Origin: Nomia melanderi | Lineage: Eukaryota; Arthropoda; Insecta; Hymenoptera; Halictidae | Direction of reading: 5' to 3' | DNA length: 64,000 nt | Assembly: GCF_051020985.1 (NCBI RefSeq) | Contig: NC_135007.1 | Coordinates: 10,939,501-11,003,500 of the forward strand | Shown: positions 36,206 to 47,868 of the stretch, one piece after another | Position numbering within the stretch: position 1 is the first letter of the stretch | How the letters are laid out: each line of letters starts with the position of its first letter | The notes under the pieces: model-generated | What the model saw: only the letters and a program-made list of their open reading frames with translations | The model's database searches: none | What the model was told of the DNA's origin: nothing | Program-made: the position numbers and the translations under genes

Positions 36206-37123
36206 TTGTAGGGGAGGGCCCTTTATGCTGTTGCAACAGTCAAGTAATTAAATCACGATTGGTACTATAATATCGATGTTTGTTATAATTAATATTGTGG
36301 TAATTAATTGGTATAGCCGCGCAGTTGGTATTGTAACATTTATGCGATAACAATGATTATGTTGTAATTAGGTTTACACAGGTTGTTTACGGCATAAATA
36401 CTTGGAATTTGAGTACAGTTTCATTTCTTACCACTCTGCTCGGCTTGAAAGAGTCACATGGGATTGATTTAATTACGCTTATGTATTTGCTCGGAAAAAC
36501 TAATTCCTGGATGTGGATCGATACAAGTTTCGTTTGTTTAATTTGATTGGAAGCGTTATTTTATCGGGGCCCGGGAAGTTTACAATTGAAATTCATATTG
36601 GTCCGAGTTTGACGAAGTATCGTGTGCGTTTGCAATTTCACTGATTTCGTGTTTGAACTGCCTAAACGACCGGAAGGTTGGCGCACGGGAAAACGTCGGC
36701 GTACATGCGCCGTCTTGTCGGATAATAATGCGATTGTCGCGAACAATAGGAGACAGTCTAATTCAAAATAATTAACCAATGGGACTTAGACGCCTCTTTG
36801 AGCTTAGAAGTTACGAGAGCCGCGTGTAGCTTAACCGCGAAATAATTCGGTTTAACAACACGGGGAGTCAGTCTCTGTCGGCCGTCCGGAACCTTAAGAA
36901 CCTTTCACGTGTCCCTTTAATGGTACGAATGAAATCATGTGCAAGCTTCGGAAAAACTTCATTTCTATTTATTCGTACTTCGAACGTTCGAGAGAAACAA
37001 GCAAACAGTACGCTGGAATAACTAACATAACACAAAGCTCACGTGTGTAGAATAATTTGATGGAACAATAGAAAGTACGAAGTTATTTTTATAATCTACC
37101 ACAATATTTTATACGTCTATTTG
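36206..37123. other. Non-coding, no supported gene
   Basis: AT-rich with a moderately C+G-rich stretch at 36550-36910; nothing recognised. Confidence 0.5.
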
Positions 37124-37353
37124 TCAACACGCTGACTGCCATGAAAACCTTTAATTTTGTATCGCTTATTCTTTCGTAGCGAAGATAAAGAAGAACAGTT
37201 ATTATTTAGTATCGCAATGCTTACGCTACACTGTTATCTAGTAATTCACGCTATGAAATATCTTCATTCAACATTAGTTATCTGATTATAATCATTGTTA
37301 AGTAGTTCGGAAGCTCCAATCATCGGTGACCGACGTGGCAGTCAACGCGTTAA
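37124..37353 (+). mobile_element. TTAA element family E, copy E2 (230 bp)
   Basis: Starts TCAACACGCTGACTGCCATG and ends GTGGCAGTCAACGCGTTAA; the interior aligns with E1, including a degraded palindrome ATCATCGGTGACC near the right end. Its right-hand TTAA is also the left-hand TTAA of A2. Confidence 0.8.
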
Positions 37354-37500
37354 CTCTTTGCACTCGAGAGGCGACTCAGTCGCCATTTCGTTTGATGCAG
37401 CAAAATTAAAGTTTCATGTTCGATGTTAAAGTTCATTTAACGTAGTTATCCATAAAAATAAAATAGAACAGTTCTGTCCCTTAATCTTTCTATTATTTAC
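37350..37500 (+). mobile_element. TTAA element family A, copy A2 (right end lost)
   Basis: Starts TTAACTCTTTGCACTCGAG directly at the TTAA closing E2 and follows A1 for over 60 bases (GACTCAGTCGCCATT, GATGCAGCAAAATTA). The right inverted repeat is not found; the end at 37500 is approximate. Confidence 0.65.
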
Positions 37501-38330
37501 ATTAATGTTATTTATAAAACATAATATTTCCTTAGAATTAATATCTAGCGGAATCTTCGAGTTGGATGAAAATTTCTTCCAGATGATTCCCATTTATCAA
37601 TAATTCTAATGTACATTTGCATCCGTAGCCTCCTTTCCAAAATAAAGTTCAGCCGTACAGAACGAAGATAACAACGGAGTGCAAGTGTAACATTGTTCAA
37701 TCCATAAAACGTTAGAGGAGCCGAACGACAGAATTTTATGGTGTCGAACTCACATTCGCCTGAACGCAACTTTAGCTTCAGGAAGTGCAGAAGGTGGGTA
37801 ACGATCAACACGTAAGCCTTTTTAGGCGCGTGCGCATCTTCGATGACGTCACGAACGCAACTCCCGACGCGGGGATCAAGGAGGGGCGGAGGGGCACGGG
37901 GGACGTTGGATGTTATTTTACGATACCAGCAAACTCGTGTCACACTCTCTCGGCTTGAACATCGCCGCAATATGCATCGACACGCGCGATGATACTTTCG
38001 GCTAAGTGCTCGACTGTTTCGAAAGATTTTATGGAGTCCATTCCGGCACCGAATAAAAATTCGCTGACAGATACCGCGCCGCTCGCGTCATTCCGCCTCG
38101 TAAATGATCTTTTTTCTCGCCCGACACGCCGCCACGTAAGGTGGTTATGCTAACGAGCAGACTCCTGTAATCCGATAAACTTATAACACTTCGCCGTCGG
38201 TGTTACGCGGGTCGCTCGGAATCTATCGAAGCTCACGTGACGAAGAACTTCGAAAATTACTTAAAGAATCTAAATCGTAGCGTCTACCTTTCCCATCTCA
38301 CCCTGGAGAATCAAACATTTTTAACCCTTT
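37501..38330. other. Non-coding, no supported gene
   Basis: Includes a 141-codon minus-strand open frame (37545-37970) with no recognised domain or splice context; I do not support it as a gene. Confidence 0.45.
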
Positions 38331-38500
38331 AACTGCGGTTCTCGTCGATAAGCGATTTGACGAATTATGCCGGGAACCGGGTCGCTTATTGACTTTTATT
38401 TATTTCATTGCGTCAATGAAACAAGTGCGTAGAGTGTTTATATTTATGTTTGTCTTATGCACATAAATCATCATATACAGATAAATGAATGTTTCAGCGT
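38331..38500 (+). mobile_element. Probable TTAA element related to family K (partial)
   Basis: Left end TTAACCCTTTAACTGCGG resembles K1 (TTAACCAGTTAACTGTGG), and an interior segment (GCGTAGAGTGTTTATATTTATG) resembles K1's (ACGTAGAGTATATTTTAATG). No right end recognised; boundary approximate. Confidence 0.4.
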
Positions 38501-38769
38501 TTGTACAACTTTTCGTTTTTCTTTTTTTTTTTGCGTTTAGACAGACACATTTGTGAATATATACCAGTAGCTAAAGGATCAAACACTGTGAAACCACTGA
38601 ATATACAAATTCTTGATTTTCAAAGTATTGTAATCCAAAGTAATTATTATTACTTAACTACTACGATAACTCAAAGTAATTCAAAGTATCTACAACCGAT
38701 TTACAAGAAACGAAGAAGCAACACATTTTAACGAACTCCTTCCTAATAATTATAAGCGTGCGTTTATCA

Positions 38770-38911
38770 AGATTTCAACTGACTTGTATCTCAGTTTCGC
38801 TATTACCGAATTAAATTAGTTAATCATTTTTCGAAAGTCTGCACTTTTTCGATAACTGTAAAAGAAATCAGGAACAAGTCCTTTTGACCCATCTGGTAAT
38901 TCTAGTGTTAA
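38770..38911 (+). mobile_element. TTAA element family C, copy C3 (partial, right end)
   Basis: Ends with TTTTGACCCATCTGGTAATTCTAGTGTTAA-type sequence, matching the C right end with the TTAA target. The left part is diverged and its boundary unclear. Confidence 0.5.
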
Positions 38912-40960
38912 ACGCAGTTCCCTCGAGATGAGTTTTTTAAGCGCTCCATGTAACAGAGATTACTGTGTGGTTAACGAAGGAACAGCTCATACAGTCTAAG
39001 AAAACAAAGGTACATTCTCGGATATTGAAATGAGCGGCCGGTAAACCAGAGGGTAATGGATCGACGAGAAATGGGGGTGATTCGGGGTTTCGGTGGACGA
39101 GTGTGGTAGAACTAAACCCTCAGGATGTGGAGCTGATGCGCAATTAAAACGAGAATATTCGACGGGAAGAGTTCCTGGGAGAGAAGGAGGGGAGAGACAC
39201 TTGTGGGCCCGCTGATATTAGTAATGAATACCGTCGCGTGGTTGCCAGACTTCACCCTCGTCGTTTACCTTGACGTTTCTCCTCACTTTTCCCTTGAATT
39301 ATAGCCGCGCCTCCCTTATATCATTGCTACTCCCCCGGGAACGTGTACATTAGAGGCAACGGGCCAAAAGTCGGTCGAGTTCCTTTTGTTTGTCGGACGT
39401 GGCTACGGTAAATACGAAGAAAGAGAGGGAAACTCCGCGGAAGTTGGCCGGTGCGTTTCTTTAAATAAAATCTTGGTTTCCATTCTTAATTTCGACGGAC
39501 TACCGGGACTTTCGGAGCCACCTGCGCGCCGACCAAGTAACTCCGACGGACCGTTTATATTTGAATTCCCCGACGACGCACCCTCCGAGGACGATTTTTG
39601 AAGTTACGCTTATTAATCACCGGCGAAGGTGCACTGGTCGCGAGACTGTGGAAACTTTCGGAATCTCGCTGAGAATCGTGACCAGCGCGCGACCCCGTTA
39701 AATAATTCCGACGATTGCAGGTGATCGCAGCGTAGTATAAGTTAACGTTTTATACTGACACATTTGTATTCCCTTGTGCACCCCTGGAAACAGGTTCATT
39801 CGAAATATTCCACATCTCGACTTTCTACACATTTCAACTACACCTCGATTTACGCGAGAATCCGTTCCACGTGGATTCGGTTTACAAAAATTAAAATCGC
39901 GTAATTAGTCTATCAGTAAAAGAGAAAACAAAATATTGGAAAAAAGCCGATGTAAGTTATAGAAATACATATTTATTTCACGTAACCAAACAAAGGATAA
40001 AATAATGACATTTCGGAAAACAAAAGCACATTTTATTCGGTGTTACTAATTCATCGCGTAAATCGAGGGTCAGGTGTACTTGGTATTTTAATTCGAAATT
40101 TCTATCAACTGCGGAAAACGCGGATCTCTCGATAGATTCAGAATACTTATAAAAGAGCGCGACTACGAGTGATTACCGTTGTATTAAAAATTAACGCGAT
40201 ATTTCGCAGCCTGCCGATGTTTATTCAAACGCGCGCGAAGAGGGAGCAAACAAGGATATAAATTCCGTCCGAACGTTTTCCATCTCGACGTGTTCCGCGG
40301 ATTCGGACGCGCCGTAACGCGAGGGTGAAAAAAGTATCGTCGGTCCGCGAGAATTGCCGGGCACGGGGTAATCAACGATGATAAACAAGCGGAGAGGGGA
40401 AAAAAGGGGAGAAGGGACGAATGGAAAATTTCACGCGCCACTTTTAAGCGTAATTATCTCGCAGGCTTCTTTCGTTCTGTAATAAAATAAATTTATGACC
40501 GCCCCTGCGCGCCCGTTTAAGCATTCACCGCCGAACGGCAGCAATTACAATATTAATTGCAGCCGCGCTGGCTCGATACGCCTTTATTGCCTTCTGGGAG
40601 CAGGCAGCGAAATAAAAACGCTGGATCTTATGTAACGAGGAGTCGTTACATCGCCGATAAATCCCGGCGCGTTTAAGGTTGCGCAATGCGAAAGGGGTTG
40701 TCTGGACGGCCAGACGGTCCCTTCGTTTTTTCGTTGGGCGAGTTAAACATTTACGTTAAACTTGACGTAATTGATAGCGTGCCGGGACAAAGATGTTCTC
40801 GAACAATTCGCGCCACGTTGCGGACGTTTTCGTCGAGCAACTCGGACGGCCATCGGGGGAGTTAATTGGCCGTTTAATTTAAGAGCCACCGAAAATTAAC
40901 AGTTACCGCGTTCATTTCAATCTTTCACTCGGGAACCTGCGAACTCTATCGTAGGATACT
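38912..40960. other. Non-coding, no supported gene
   Basis: Mixed composition, C+G-richer at 39000-39700 and 40180-40900. Open frames up to 85 codons without recognised domains. Possibly regulatory; nothing specific. Confidence 0.45.
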
Positions 40961-41398
40961 TTGACACGTTCACTGCCACGGTATCACCGGTGATCGAGGC
41001 TTCTGAATTGCTTGAAAACAATTACGGTAAGAAAATTGATATTGAATCGGAATATCCAGTAACACAAGGAGCTAGATAATGTGATACGAGTATTGTAATA
41101 CCAAGACAATAATTCTTCCTAATACTATTCCCCTCTGTTAACACGTTGCGTACTGGTAACGAGAAATCTCGGTTTTATACGAAGACTCTTAGCTACATAA
41201 CTTTGCTATTTACCGCAGCATTTAAAGAGATATTAAATTTGATTGGAACTAACTGTCCGTTTCAAATATATTATATAACAATATGGTGTTTTTTTATAGA
41301 TAGTGATACAAGTGGATCTCACTGAACCGCACGCAATGCGTCAAGGAATAAACCTTATAACAAAACGCTCGAAATTCTCGTGGCAGTCGACGTGTTAA
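40961..41398 (-). mobile_element. TTAA element family E, copy E4 (inverted), split by F1
   Basis: Starts TTGACACGTTCACTGCCACG with a GGTATCACCGGTGATC palindrome-like motif inside. After F1 it resumes as AACGCTCGAAATTCTCGTGG and ends CAGTCGACGTGTTAA. That last part aligns in reverse with the start of E3 (ACGAGAATTTCTAGCGTTTT). Confidence 0.75.
41138..41344 (+). mobile_element. TTAA element family F, copy F1 (207 bp), nested in E4
   Basis: Starts TTAACACGTTGCGTACTGG and ends CGCACGCAATGCGTCAA. It aligns closely with the reverse of F2 (57722-57963) through shared segments such as AACGAGAAATCTCGGTTTTA and TATAGATAGTGATA. It lacks about 30 bases near the right end that F2 keeps. Confidence 0.85.
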
Positions 41399-42061
41399 AC
41401 TACAAATTCGAGTTTAATTCATTCTGTCTTCAAGCTTAATATTAGGTAACTGTGAATAAAATCATTTCTCTTCAATCGGAACGAACCGATTACAGTAGAA
41501 TACCGGAGTGAAATATTTATTTAACGTACACTCGATACGTTTGGAAGTTATAGGATCCACGGGACTCTCCATCCATGCAAATGTCCGACGCAGACAACGG
41601 CACGCGCGAGGGGTAACGAAGTAATTGTTCCAGAATTTCATTAGAGGAGCAGTACAACAGACGAAATCGGTTAATTGGCAACTTCGGCAATAAGATCACG
41701 GCGCGCGGGCCCGTCATCCGATTAAGCGGCGGGTCCCGACGCAACGGAAAGACCGGTAAAAGTTTCCCCCGGGGAGGGCCGGAAGTTTTTAGGCGCCGAG
41801 GTGTTCATGGAAATTCGCGCGAAAATGAAACGAAAGGCCGGGACAAGGGGCGGATCCTCGAAACTTCGTCGCAGTTGATAAACTCGCGTTAAACGCGCCG
41901 CGGCGTGGATTATTTTGCGACAATTAAAAAGATCCGCGCGAGAGGCCGGAAGCGGTGACGGCTAAGTAGGACGGACACGATTGGAAAACAAATTCGTGGT
42001 TTAATGTTTAACGGGTACGCGTAATATCGGAGAAAGTGTCCATGTATCGGTCGGTTTGAAA
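41399..42061. other. Non-coding, C+G-rich part
   Basis: CpG-rich at 41540-41960 with a 75-codon minus-strand frame of no recognised family. Nothing specific supported. Confidence 0.45.
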
Positions 42062-42669
42062 TTAATGCCTTGTAATTACGTGTCAGACTCGTTAATATAA
42101 TGAAAATGAAATTAATATAGATATTGTTATTAGAAATTATGAATTACATTATATTTAGGAACTGAATGACTCGTTTCGGTTTCATGTCTCTAATATTTCG
42201 TTTAGATTTATTGGATTGAAAATATAATTAGGGAGATCGTCATTGAAATAAGAACTGTTATCGATTATTATAGTTTAGAGCGAACGGACATAGAATATGC
42301 CCAGGATTTTTGTCCTTTTTTGATAAATTATTGGTAACGAAGTAAGAAACGATCGGCCAACAGAAACGCGAATTTGGACTTTGTAAAATTCTTGTACGGA
42401 GATCGTGACAGAACTGATGGAGACACGATTTCTCACGTTTCACCTTTCGTCGTAATTTTCTTTGCGACTAAGTTCGTCTGATTTGACTGCGAATAATTCG
42501 GGAGAAAAGAAACGAGTTTCATTGGAGCTATAAGATTATCCCGGAGACATAATATTGATAATAGCAAAATGGTTTTTCAGTTTTCGCTGTGTATAATGTA
42601 TAACATTGCGTTTGATTAAATTCTTCTGGAAATCACTATTGTTATCGCCGTTTTACGGCGAGGGGTTAA
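42062..42669 (+). mobile_element. TTAA element family D, copy D4, longest (about 608 bp)
   Basis: Left end TTAATGCCTTGTAATTACGTG, followed by TCAGACTCG, and right end ACGGCGAGGGGTTAA, which in reverse gives TTAACCCCTCGCCGT. These are the D inverted ends. The interior is longer than D1 and shares a segment (42100-42232) with 49450-49583. No transposase frame; longest open frame 61 codons. Confidence 0.65.
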
Positions 42670-43162
42670 TTCGAACTGAGATTGGAGATTTAACCGTCGA
42701 GTATACGTATAACAGCTTCGTTTATCGGAAAGTTGGCCCAGTCATTGTTTATCGTTCCTATTTCCACTGATCGCTAATATAATATTGTTGTTTGGTTCCC
42801 ATGGAACGAAGTTTTATCGAACAAAGGGAAAAATACAAGATCCCGTATATTTGCACGGGAAAATCGAGGGATTTTCTTGGAAAGAGAAGGAGTTTCGTTC
42901 GCGTCGGTTCTGTTGCGATTGTTCAAACACAGATGCATGATTTTGTAATATAATTACAATATCATAAATTGATTAATCGTGATTGCCTGTTCCCGATGAT
43001 TTGATTTGCTCCCGGTCTCCCGCGATTATAGTAATCTCGTTTAATCTCATTCCCGTAATCTTCGATTAAGACGTTCACAATCTCCTCGTCTGATCTCGCC
43101 AATTATGGAACGGTTATAGTCAATGTGTATCCGTTCAATATATTACACTTACAATTACCACC

Positions 43163-43510
43163 GTGCGTCTGACTAAACCGGTTCTGTTCTATTACACCGG
43201 TGCGTTCAACATTATCGCGTTCTACTTCATTAACCTGACTTACGTGATCGGCCTACATAACGACCAAATCAAGAGGATCACGCACTACGCGGTTTACATA
43301 AGAATGATCATACTCTATTGTCTCATCTTAATTGAACTAATAATAGCAAACCACCGTCTAATTGGGAACAATTATATTCTATTTTCTTTCCCAATTCGAT
43401 CATACATTTATAGCAACCAGTTGCCATTATTCAATATCAATTTACTCCACTGTCTACCCTATTCAAGGTCCCATTGTATCAATTTCTTACGTAATTCCAT
43501 TATTAAATAA
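43163..43510 (+). CDS. Uncharacterised open frame with hydrophobic segments (low confidence)
   Basis: The frame is open from about 43097 to the stop at 43508-43510; an ATG-like start is absent, and GTG at 43163 gives 115 residues. Residues about 6-30 (PVLFYYTGAFNIIAFYFINL) and about 46-62 look like membrane segments. Over the first 45 codons third positions favour C and G although the flanks are AT-rich, which is what a real exon would do. Later codons are AT-rich and look less coding. No clear acceptor or donor frames it and I recognise no family. It may be an exon of a membrane protein, or chance. Confidence 0.2.
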   Translation: MRLTKPVLFYYTGAFNIIAFYFINLTYVIGLHNDQIKRITHYAVYIRMIILYCLILIELIIANHRLIGNNYILFSFPIRSYIYSNQLPLFNINLLHCLPYSRSHCINFLRNSIIK

Positions 43511-44424
43511 TATAGCCCGCAATTATTTCATTGCAATATTCCACTAAACGATTTCCCTGAAACAATTCCCACTTCCCCCAAGGGAATCAGTAAAAATTTC
43601 CATTTACATAAAAATCAGTTCATGAATCTCCATGAAGAAATCGTGAAACACGGGTGAAATTTCGAAAGAAAGCATAGAAATGTCATAAATATAATGGCGA
43701 TGTACTTATCGATGAAGATTAAGGAACGTGTTAACATTCGTGTATGTTTTAAGATGGTATATTCTTGCATTTCATTCGAGCAATCCCACGCTGAAGCGAT
43801 AAGGGAGAGTGCGTTAAACAATCCCCGGTTGTTTTGTTCCTAAACTGTTGCCGGTCGGTGTGCACGCGGAGAAGTGGTTCTCGGGTAAGGATTCCCGAGA
43901 CCGGAATATTTTACAGAACGTACAGAAACTTGAGACCTTAATTCAAACGTTAGGAAGGAACGATCCCTGACTATCACACGGCCGTCCTGAGATTACACAG
44001 AGTCGGATCTCGTATTGCGGTAAACACCCTCCTCCACTCAGCCCTCTATTTCCGTCTCAGTGCTCCTGATGTTAATATTTTTCTCATTTCCGTTAACTCG
44101 CGCCGCGGCGGCTGTGCAATTTATCGTCCTCGATCTACGTTGCCCAGATACGTCGCGGGTTCGTTCCCCCTGCCGTGTAATGCACTTTAAATTAAGAACT
44201 TCGCCTTCCCTTGGAAAATATTCCGTGTTAATAACACTCGATCCCGTGCGAATGACATCGAGTCGGAGCCACGACTGCACACGAAGGCTGGGCTTTCTAC
44301 GAGGTTTCGGTTGTATTCAGAAAGAACTTGGATTTACACGAAAATTAGTTGAAAAGGAACCAACTTTTGCGTTTCACGGTTGAATCTCAAGGAAATTCGG
44401 TTTGAAGATTATCAGGGCTGGAAA
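43511..44424. other. Non-coding, no supported gene
   Basis: AT-rich to 43800, mixed after. A 107-codon open frame at 44060-44383 overlaps an 80-codon one on the other strand; neither is recognised. Confidence 0.45.
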
Positions 44425-44860
44425 GGTTACCTGTACGCAGTGGAAATGGTCGGTTATGATCAGACAGGACAACGATTTTCTTAACACTAGATTTACTGAT
44501 ATTTACTGTACAGTTTGTTCTATTGTTCTTAGAAAACTTGTTATCCGTTCATTTGGATCTTAGAAATTGGAGGTTTAAGAGCAGACAATTAGGATACGTA
44601 TTTATAACTGCGTTAAGAAGAATCGACCCAGACGTTTACCAAGTAATACTTACAAAATTGAAACTTTAAACAAGTCTTGTTCTCTTTTTTCCACTTAATT
44701 GCAAGGGTTATTTTTACACAGTAGAAACGATCACTTATGGCCAGACGGGACAACAGTTTTCTACTTAACAACACTTCGATCTCGATTTTATCAGGAACGA
44801 AACTTTAATCAAGTTTTGCTCTGTTCTTTCGACTTAACTGCTTCTACGATTCTACTAATT
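44425..44860. repeat. Diverged two-copy duplication interrupted by a C-like element
   Basis: The segment ending in CAGACAGGACAACGATTTTC (44461-44480) recurs as CAGACGGGACAACAGTTTTC near 44742. Sequence after the insert (GAAACTTTAAACAAGTCTTG) matches GAAACTTTAATCAAGTTTTG near 44800. The first copy is split by 44481-44653. Copies are clearly diverged. Confidence 0.65.
44481..44653 (+). mobile_element. TTAA element family C-like, copy C5 (about 173 bp), inside a duplicated segment
   Basis: Starts TTAACACTAGATTTACTGAT and ends GACCCAGACGTTTACC then AAGTAATACTTAC, resembling the C ends. The other copy of the duplicated segment lacks it. The right target is mutated (TTAC). Confidence 0.5.
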
Positions 44861-45601
44861 CATAATGCTCCATGCATTCTGCATAGAAATAGCTACTGCT
44901 TTCATACGAGTGTACAAACACTCATCGCTTCTCTTTCGCTTCTTTGAAACATATCGCATTGTTCGTCGCAGTGATATAAAACAGAGGAGTTTTAGATATT
45001 TTCGAAAAGTCCAGGGTTTACAAACAGCACAGAGGTTCGTATCCTCGTCGACCATGGTTAGATAAGAGGAAAAATGTCCAGTTCATTGCCAAGTTGATAT
45101 TCCGTTTCACGAGTTGGCTAGTCGGAAGCGCCCTTTGCCTATCTATCAGTGAGCTAGGAGTATACGAGTGTCAACAGGACTCGCCCACGGAGGCAAACAC
45201 TGTCCAAGGCTTTGCCTTGCTCCAGCTTCTGGGCATCCAGCCGTGCTTGTTTGATTAGAGACCTGTTAACGCTATTCTCCGCGGTCAGGTATGCCACTCT
45301 GCCTTCTTCCCTTTCCTCCCGCCGTTTGATTTAAAGTTTGAATATTAATCCCCCGTCCGCCATTTCGGCTCTATACGCTATTTATGGGTACACTGAATGG
45401 ATTGATCACAGAGATTTGGGGATGACTGTGGCACCCTGCTCGGAGCATCTATTCAATTGGTCCTCTTTGCCCTGACAACGAACAAATTGGCCGAGATACT
45501 GAATAATCGATTGCGATTTGAATAGAATAATAATGAAACTTCATCAGGTTTCCCTAAATTATGAATTACTATAAAGTACTCTGTAAAATCTCATACGTTG
45601 A
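44861..45601. other. Non-coding, no supported gene
   Basis: Short open frames on both strands, no recognised domain or family repeat. Confidence 0.5.
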
Positions 45602-45828
45602 TTGACACGAGAATTTCTAGCGTTTTATATAATAATACTTAGTTTTTAATGACGAAGGAAAACGGTATTGAAAATAACCATTAACCATTTGATAGTAGTC
45701 GTATTATACTATTATCTATCTACTTATGTTACTAAATATTTTTATTTAACATCAATCCTTTTATTGCGATGGTTCTTCAGCAGTTTGGAAACTCCGGTCA
45801 TAGGTGACCGTGGCAGTCAACGTGTCAA
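45602..45828 (+). mobile_element. TTAA element family E, copy E3 (227 bp)
   Basis: Left end is shortened (TTGACACGAGAATTTCTAGC, lacking about 12 bases found in E4). The right end GTGGCAGTCAACGTGTCAA follows the near-palindrome GGTCATAGGTGACC at 45796-45809. The interior aligns with E1 and E2. Confidence 0.75.
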
Positions 45829-46620
45829 CAGAAGTAGGCCATCAAAGTAATGTCGGAAAAATGTTCAGCCTACAGACATGTCACGATTAATTAGCTCTCT
45901 CCACTTTCGTCGTGTACCAAGTGAAACTTTCCCTTGATCAACTTAAAATATTAAGTATAAAGCTCAACTCATTCTGATATTCTGATATTCACTCGAATCC
46001 TTCGTGCCCTCTCACTCTTCGCGCACGCTTCGCAAATGAACTCTGTAAAATACTGTATAAAAAGAGACTCGAACATCCACGTGAAGGAAAAGTGCGTTTG
46101 TCATAGCGTTTCATCTGCAGCGGCGCTAAAGGGTCACTCGAAAACGAGCACGAACGCCTGGGGCCATCATAAACCCAGAATCTCGTGGAGAAGAAATTTC
46201 CTTAAACGCGATTCAAGTGTCCGGGCCTCGTTAAATTCGACGAGGGACGAGCGACAATTAGCCTCACAGATTATTTCCAATTAATGCAGCAGCTACACAG
46301 GATTAAACGATACAAAGCTTGCCGCCCGCGCGATTTACAGTGATTCGGTCGTGGGAAGTGCTCGGATTCTGTTTGCGTTTCCTGCGCGCAACGTGTTTTC
46401 CGTTTCGTGTCCCGTGCTCCTCCGCCGCGAGCCCCGCGTTTCAGGGTTTTATAGGTCTCCAGGTTTCGCCGTCTAATTCGCCGAGTTCCTCGCAGCAAAT
46501 CCGCGGCGTTTTGCGTCACGGAACAACGAGCGGCCTTTACGATCATGTAAATTAATCGGGCACGCGTGATATCCGCTTATTTTTGGCTCGCCGCGGCACC
46601 GATCCTTTCCAACCCCTTCG
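45829..46620. other. Non-coding, no supported gene
   Basis: C+G-rich at 46130-46560 with overlapping open frames on both strands (91 and 78 codons), none recognised. Confidence 0.45.
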
Positions 46621-46624
46621 TAAT

Positions 46625-47185
46625 TAATATTCTAATAACTAGAAGGTAATTTTTAAAATAGTAATCATCTAAGGATTGATGGTATTTGTAAAAGTTTAGT
46701 AAATAACAATGAAAAGATCCATAGTTTTTGTTCTTTCTGTGAAAAATAAATACATTGAAAAGTATGAATGCTAATATTCTAATAATAAAAAATAATTTTT
46801 GAAATAATAGCCATCCAAGGATTAATGGTAGTTGTAAAAGTTTAGTAAATAAGAATAAAAAGATCCATAGTTTTTGTTCTTTCCTCTGCAAAAAATAAAT
46901 ACATTGAAAAGTATGAATGCTAATATTCTAATAATAAAAAATAATTTTTGAAATAATAGCCATCTAAGGATTAATGGTAGTTGTAAAAGTTTAGTAAATA
47001 GGAATAAAAAGTATATTTAGTAAAAAATAAATACATTGAAAAGTATGAATGCTAATATTCTAATGATAAAAAATAATTTTTGAAATGATAGCCATCCAAC
47101 GATTAATGGTACTCGTAAATGTTTAGTAAATAAGAATGAAAAGATCCATAGTTTTCGACGCGTCTTTTGCGAAAGACAAATAGAC
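46625..47185. repeat. AT-rich tandem array, four monomers of about 132-149 bp
   Basis: Monomers begin at TAATATTCT at 46625, 46772, 46921 and 47053 (spacings 147, 149, 132). They share ATTAATGGTAGTTGTAAAAG and AATACATTGAAAAGTATGAA. The outer monomers are most diverged. Hydrophobic open frames on the minus strand (46577-46891, 47017-47238) are translations of the array and are not supported as genes. Confidence 0.9.
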
Positions 47186-47868
47186 TGAAAGATATAAGTA
47201 AGAATAAATATAATAGAACAGAGAGACGAGCACAACACAATGAAGTGTCTTTACATTAATTCGACCACCATACCGCTATTATCTCTCGACAAATGAAACA
47301 TTTCGGTTTCGACAGATGTTGAAAATGATAACAATACGATACGGGTGAGCTAGATTTTTTTTTTCCAAGCGTGTCAGTAATGTACGCCGGCAGAGAACGA
47401 AACGCGGTGGAAATGTTCGATTTCGATCGTGGCGCGTGCGCTAATAACGAGATGCATGGGCTAGAATCTATTTCAGGGAACGCGCGCGGACGAAGAAACA
47501 CGGGGAAAGTATTCTTGCATTTTCTGTCCCGTCATGATTCCCGTTGACGTTAGCATACGTTTGCATAATGATCCCGCCGATCCTGTCGCCGCCTCTCCAC
47601 GTGTCCCCATTAGATTCGTATCACGGGATGTTACGCACATACGAACGAGGCCGAGGGAATTTTTAACCGGGGGTTGTAGTAAAACTGAAGCGAGAAGTCA
47701 GCTGAGGAATAGCGAAATCAGTCGCGAGCGGCGAATGCTAAATGAAGGAATGGGAAATGGGAAAATCTCGAGCGAACGTGGTCAGTGTCGGGAAGTTTCA
47801 GAAAACTGTCAACGAAAGAAAGGATAGAAAACGAAAGGAAAGAAGAAATATAATAAACGACTGTAGAG
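47186..47868. other. Non-coding, no supported gene
   Basis: Mixed composition; a 97-codon open frame at 47534-47827 shows no recognised domain. Confidence 0.5.

Noticed and set aside
46577..47238. Hydrophobic minus-strand open frames resembling each other (LWIFLFLFTK repeats)
   Set aside because: They are translations of the AT-rich tandem array; the similarity follows from the DNA repeat, and monomer lengths that are not multiples of three break the frame.
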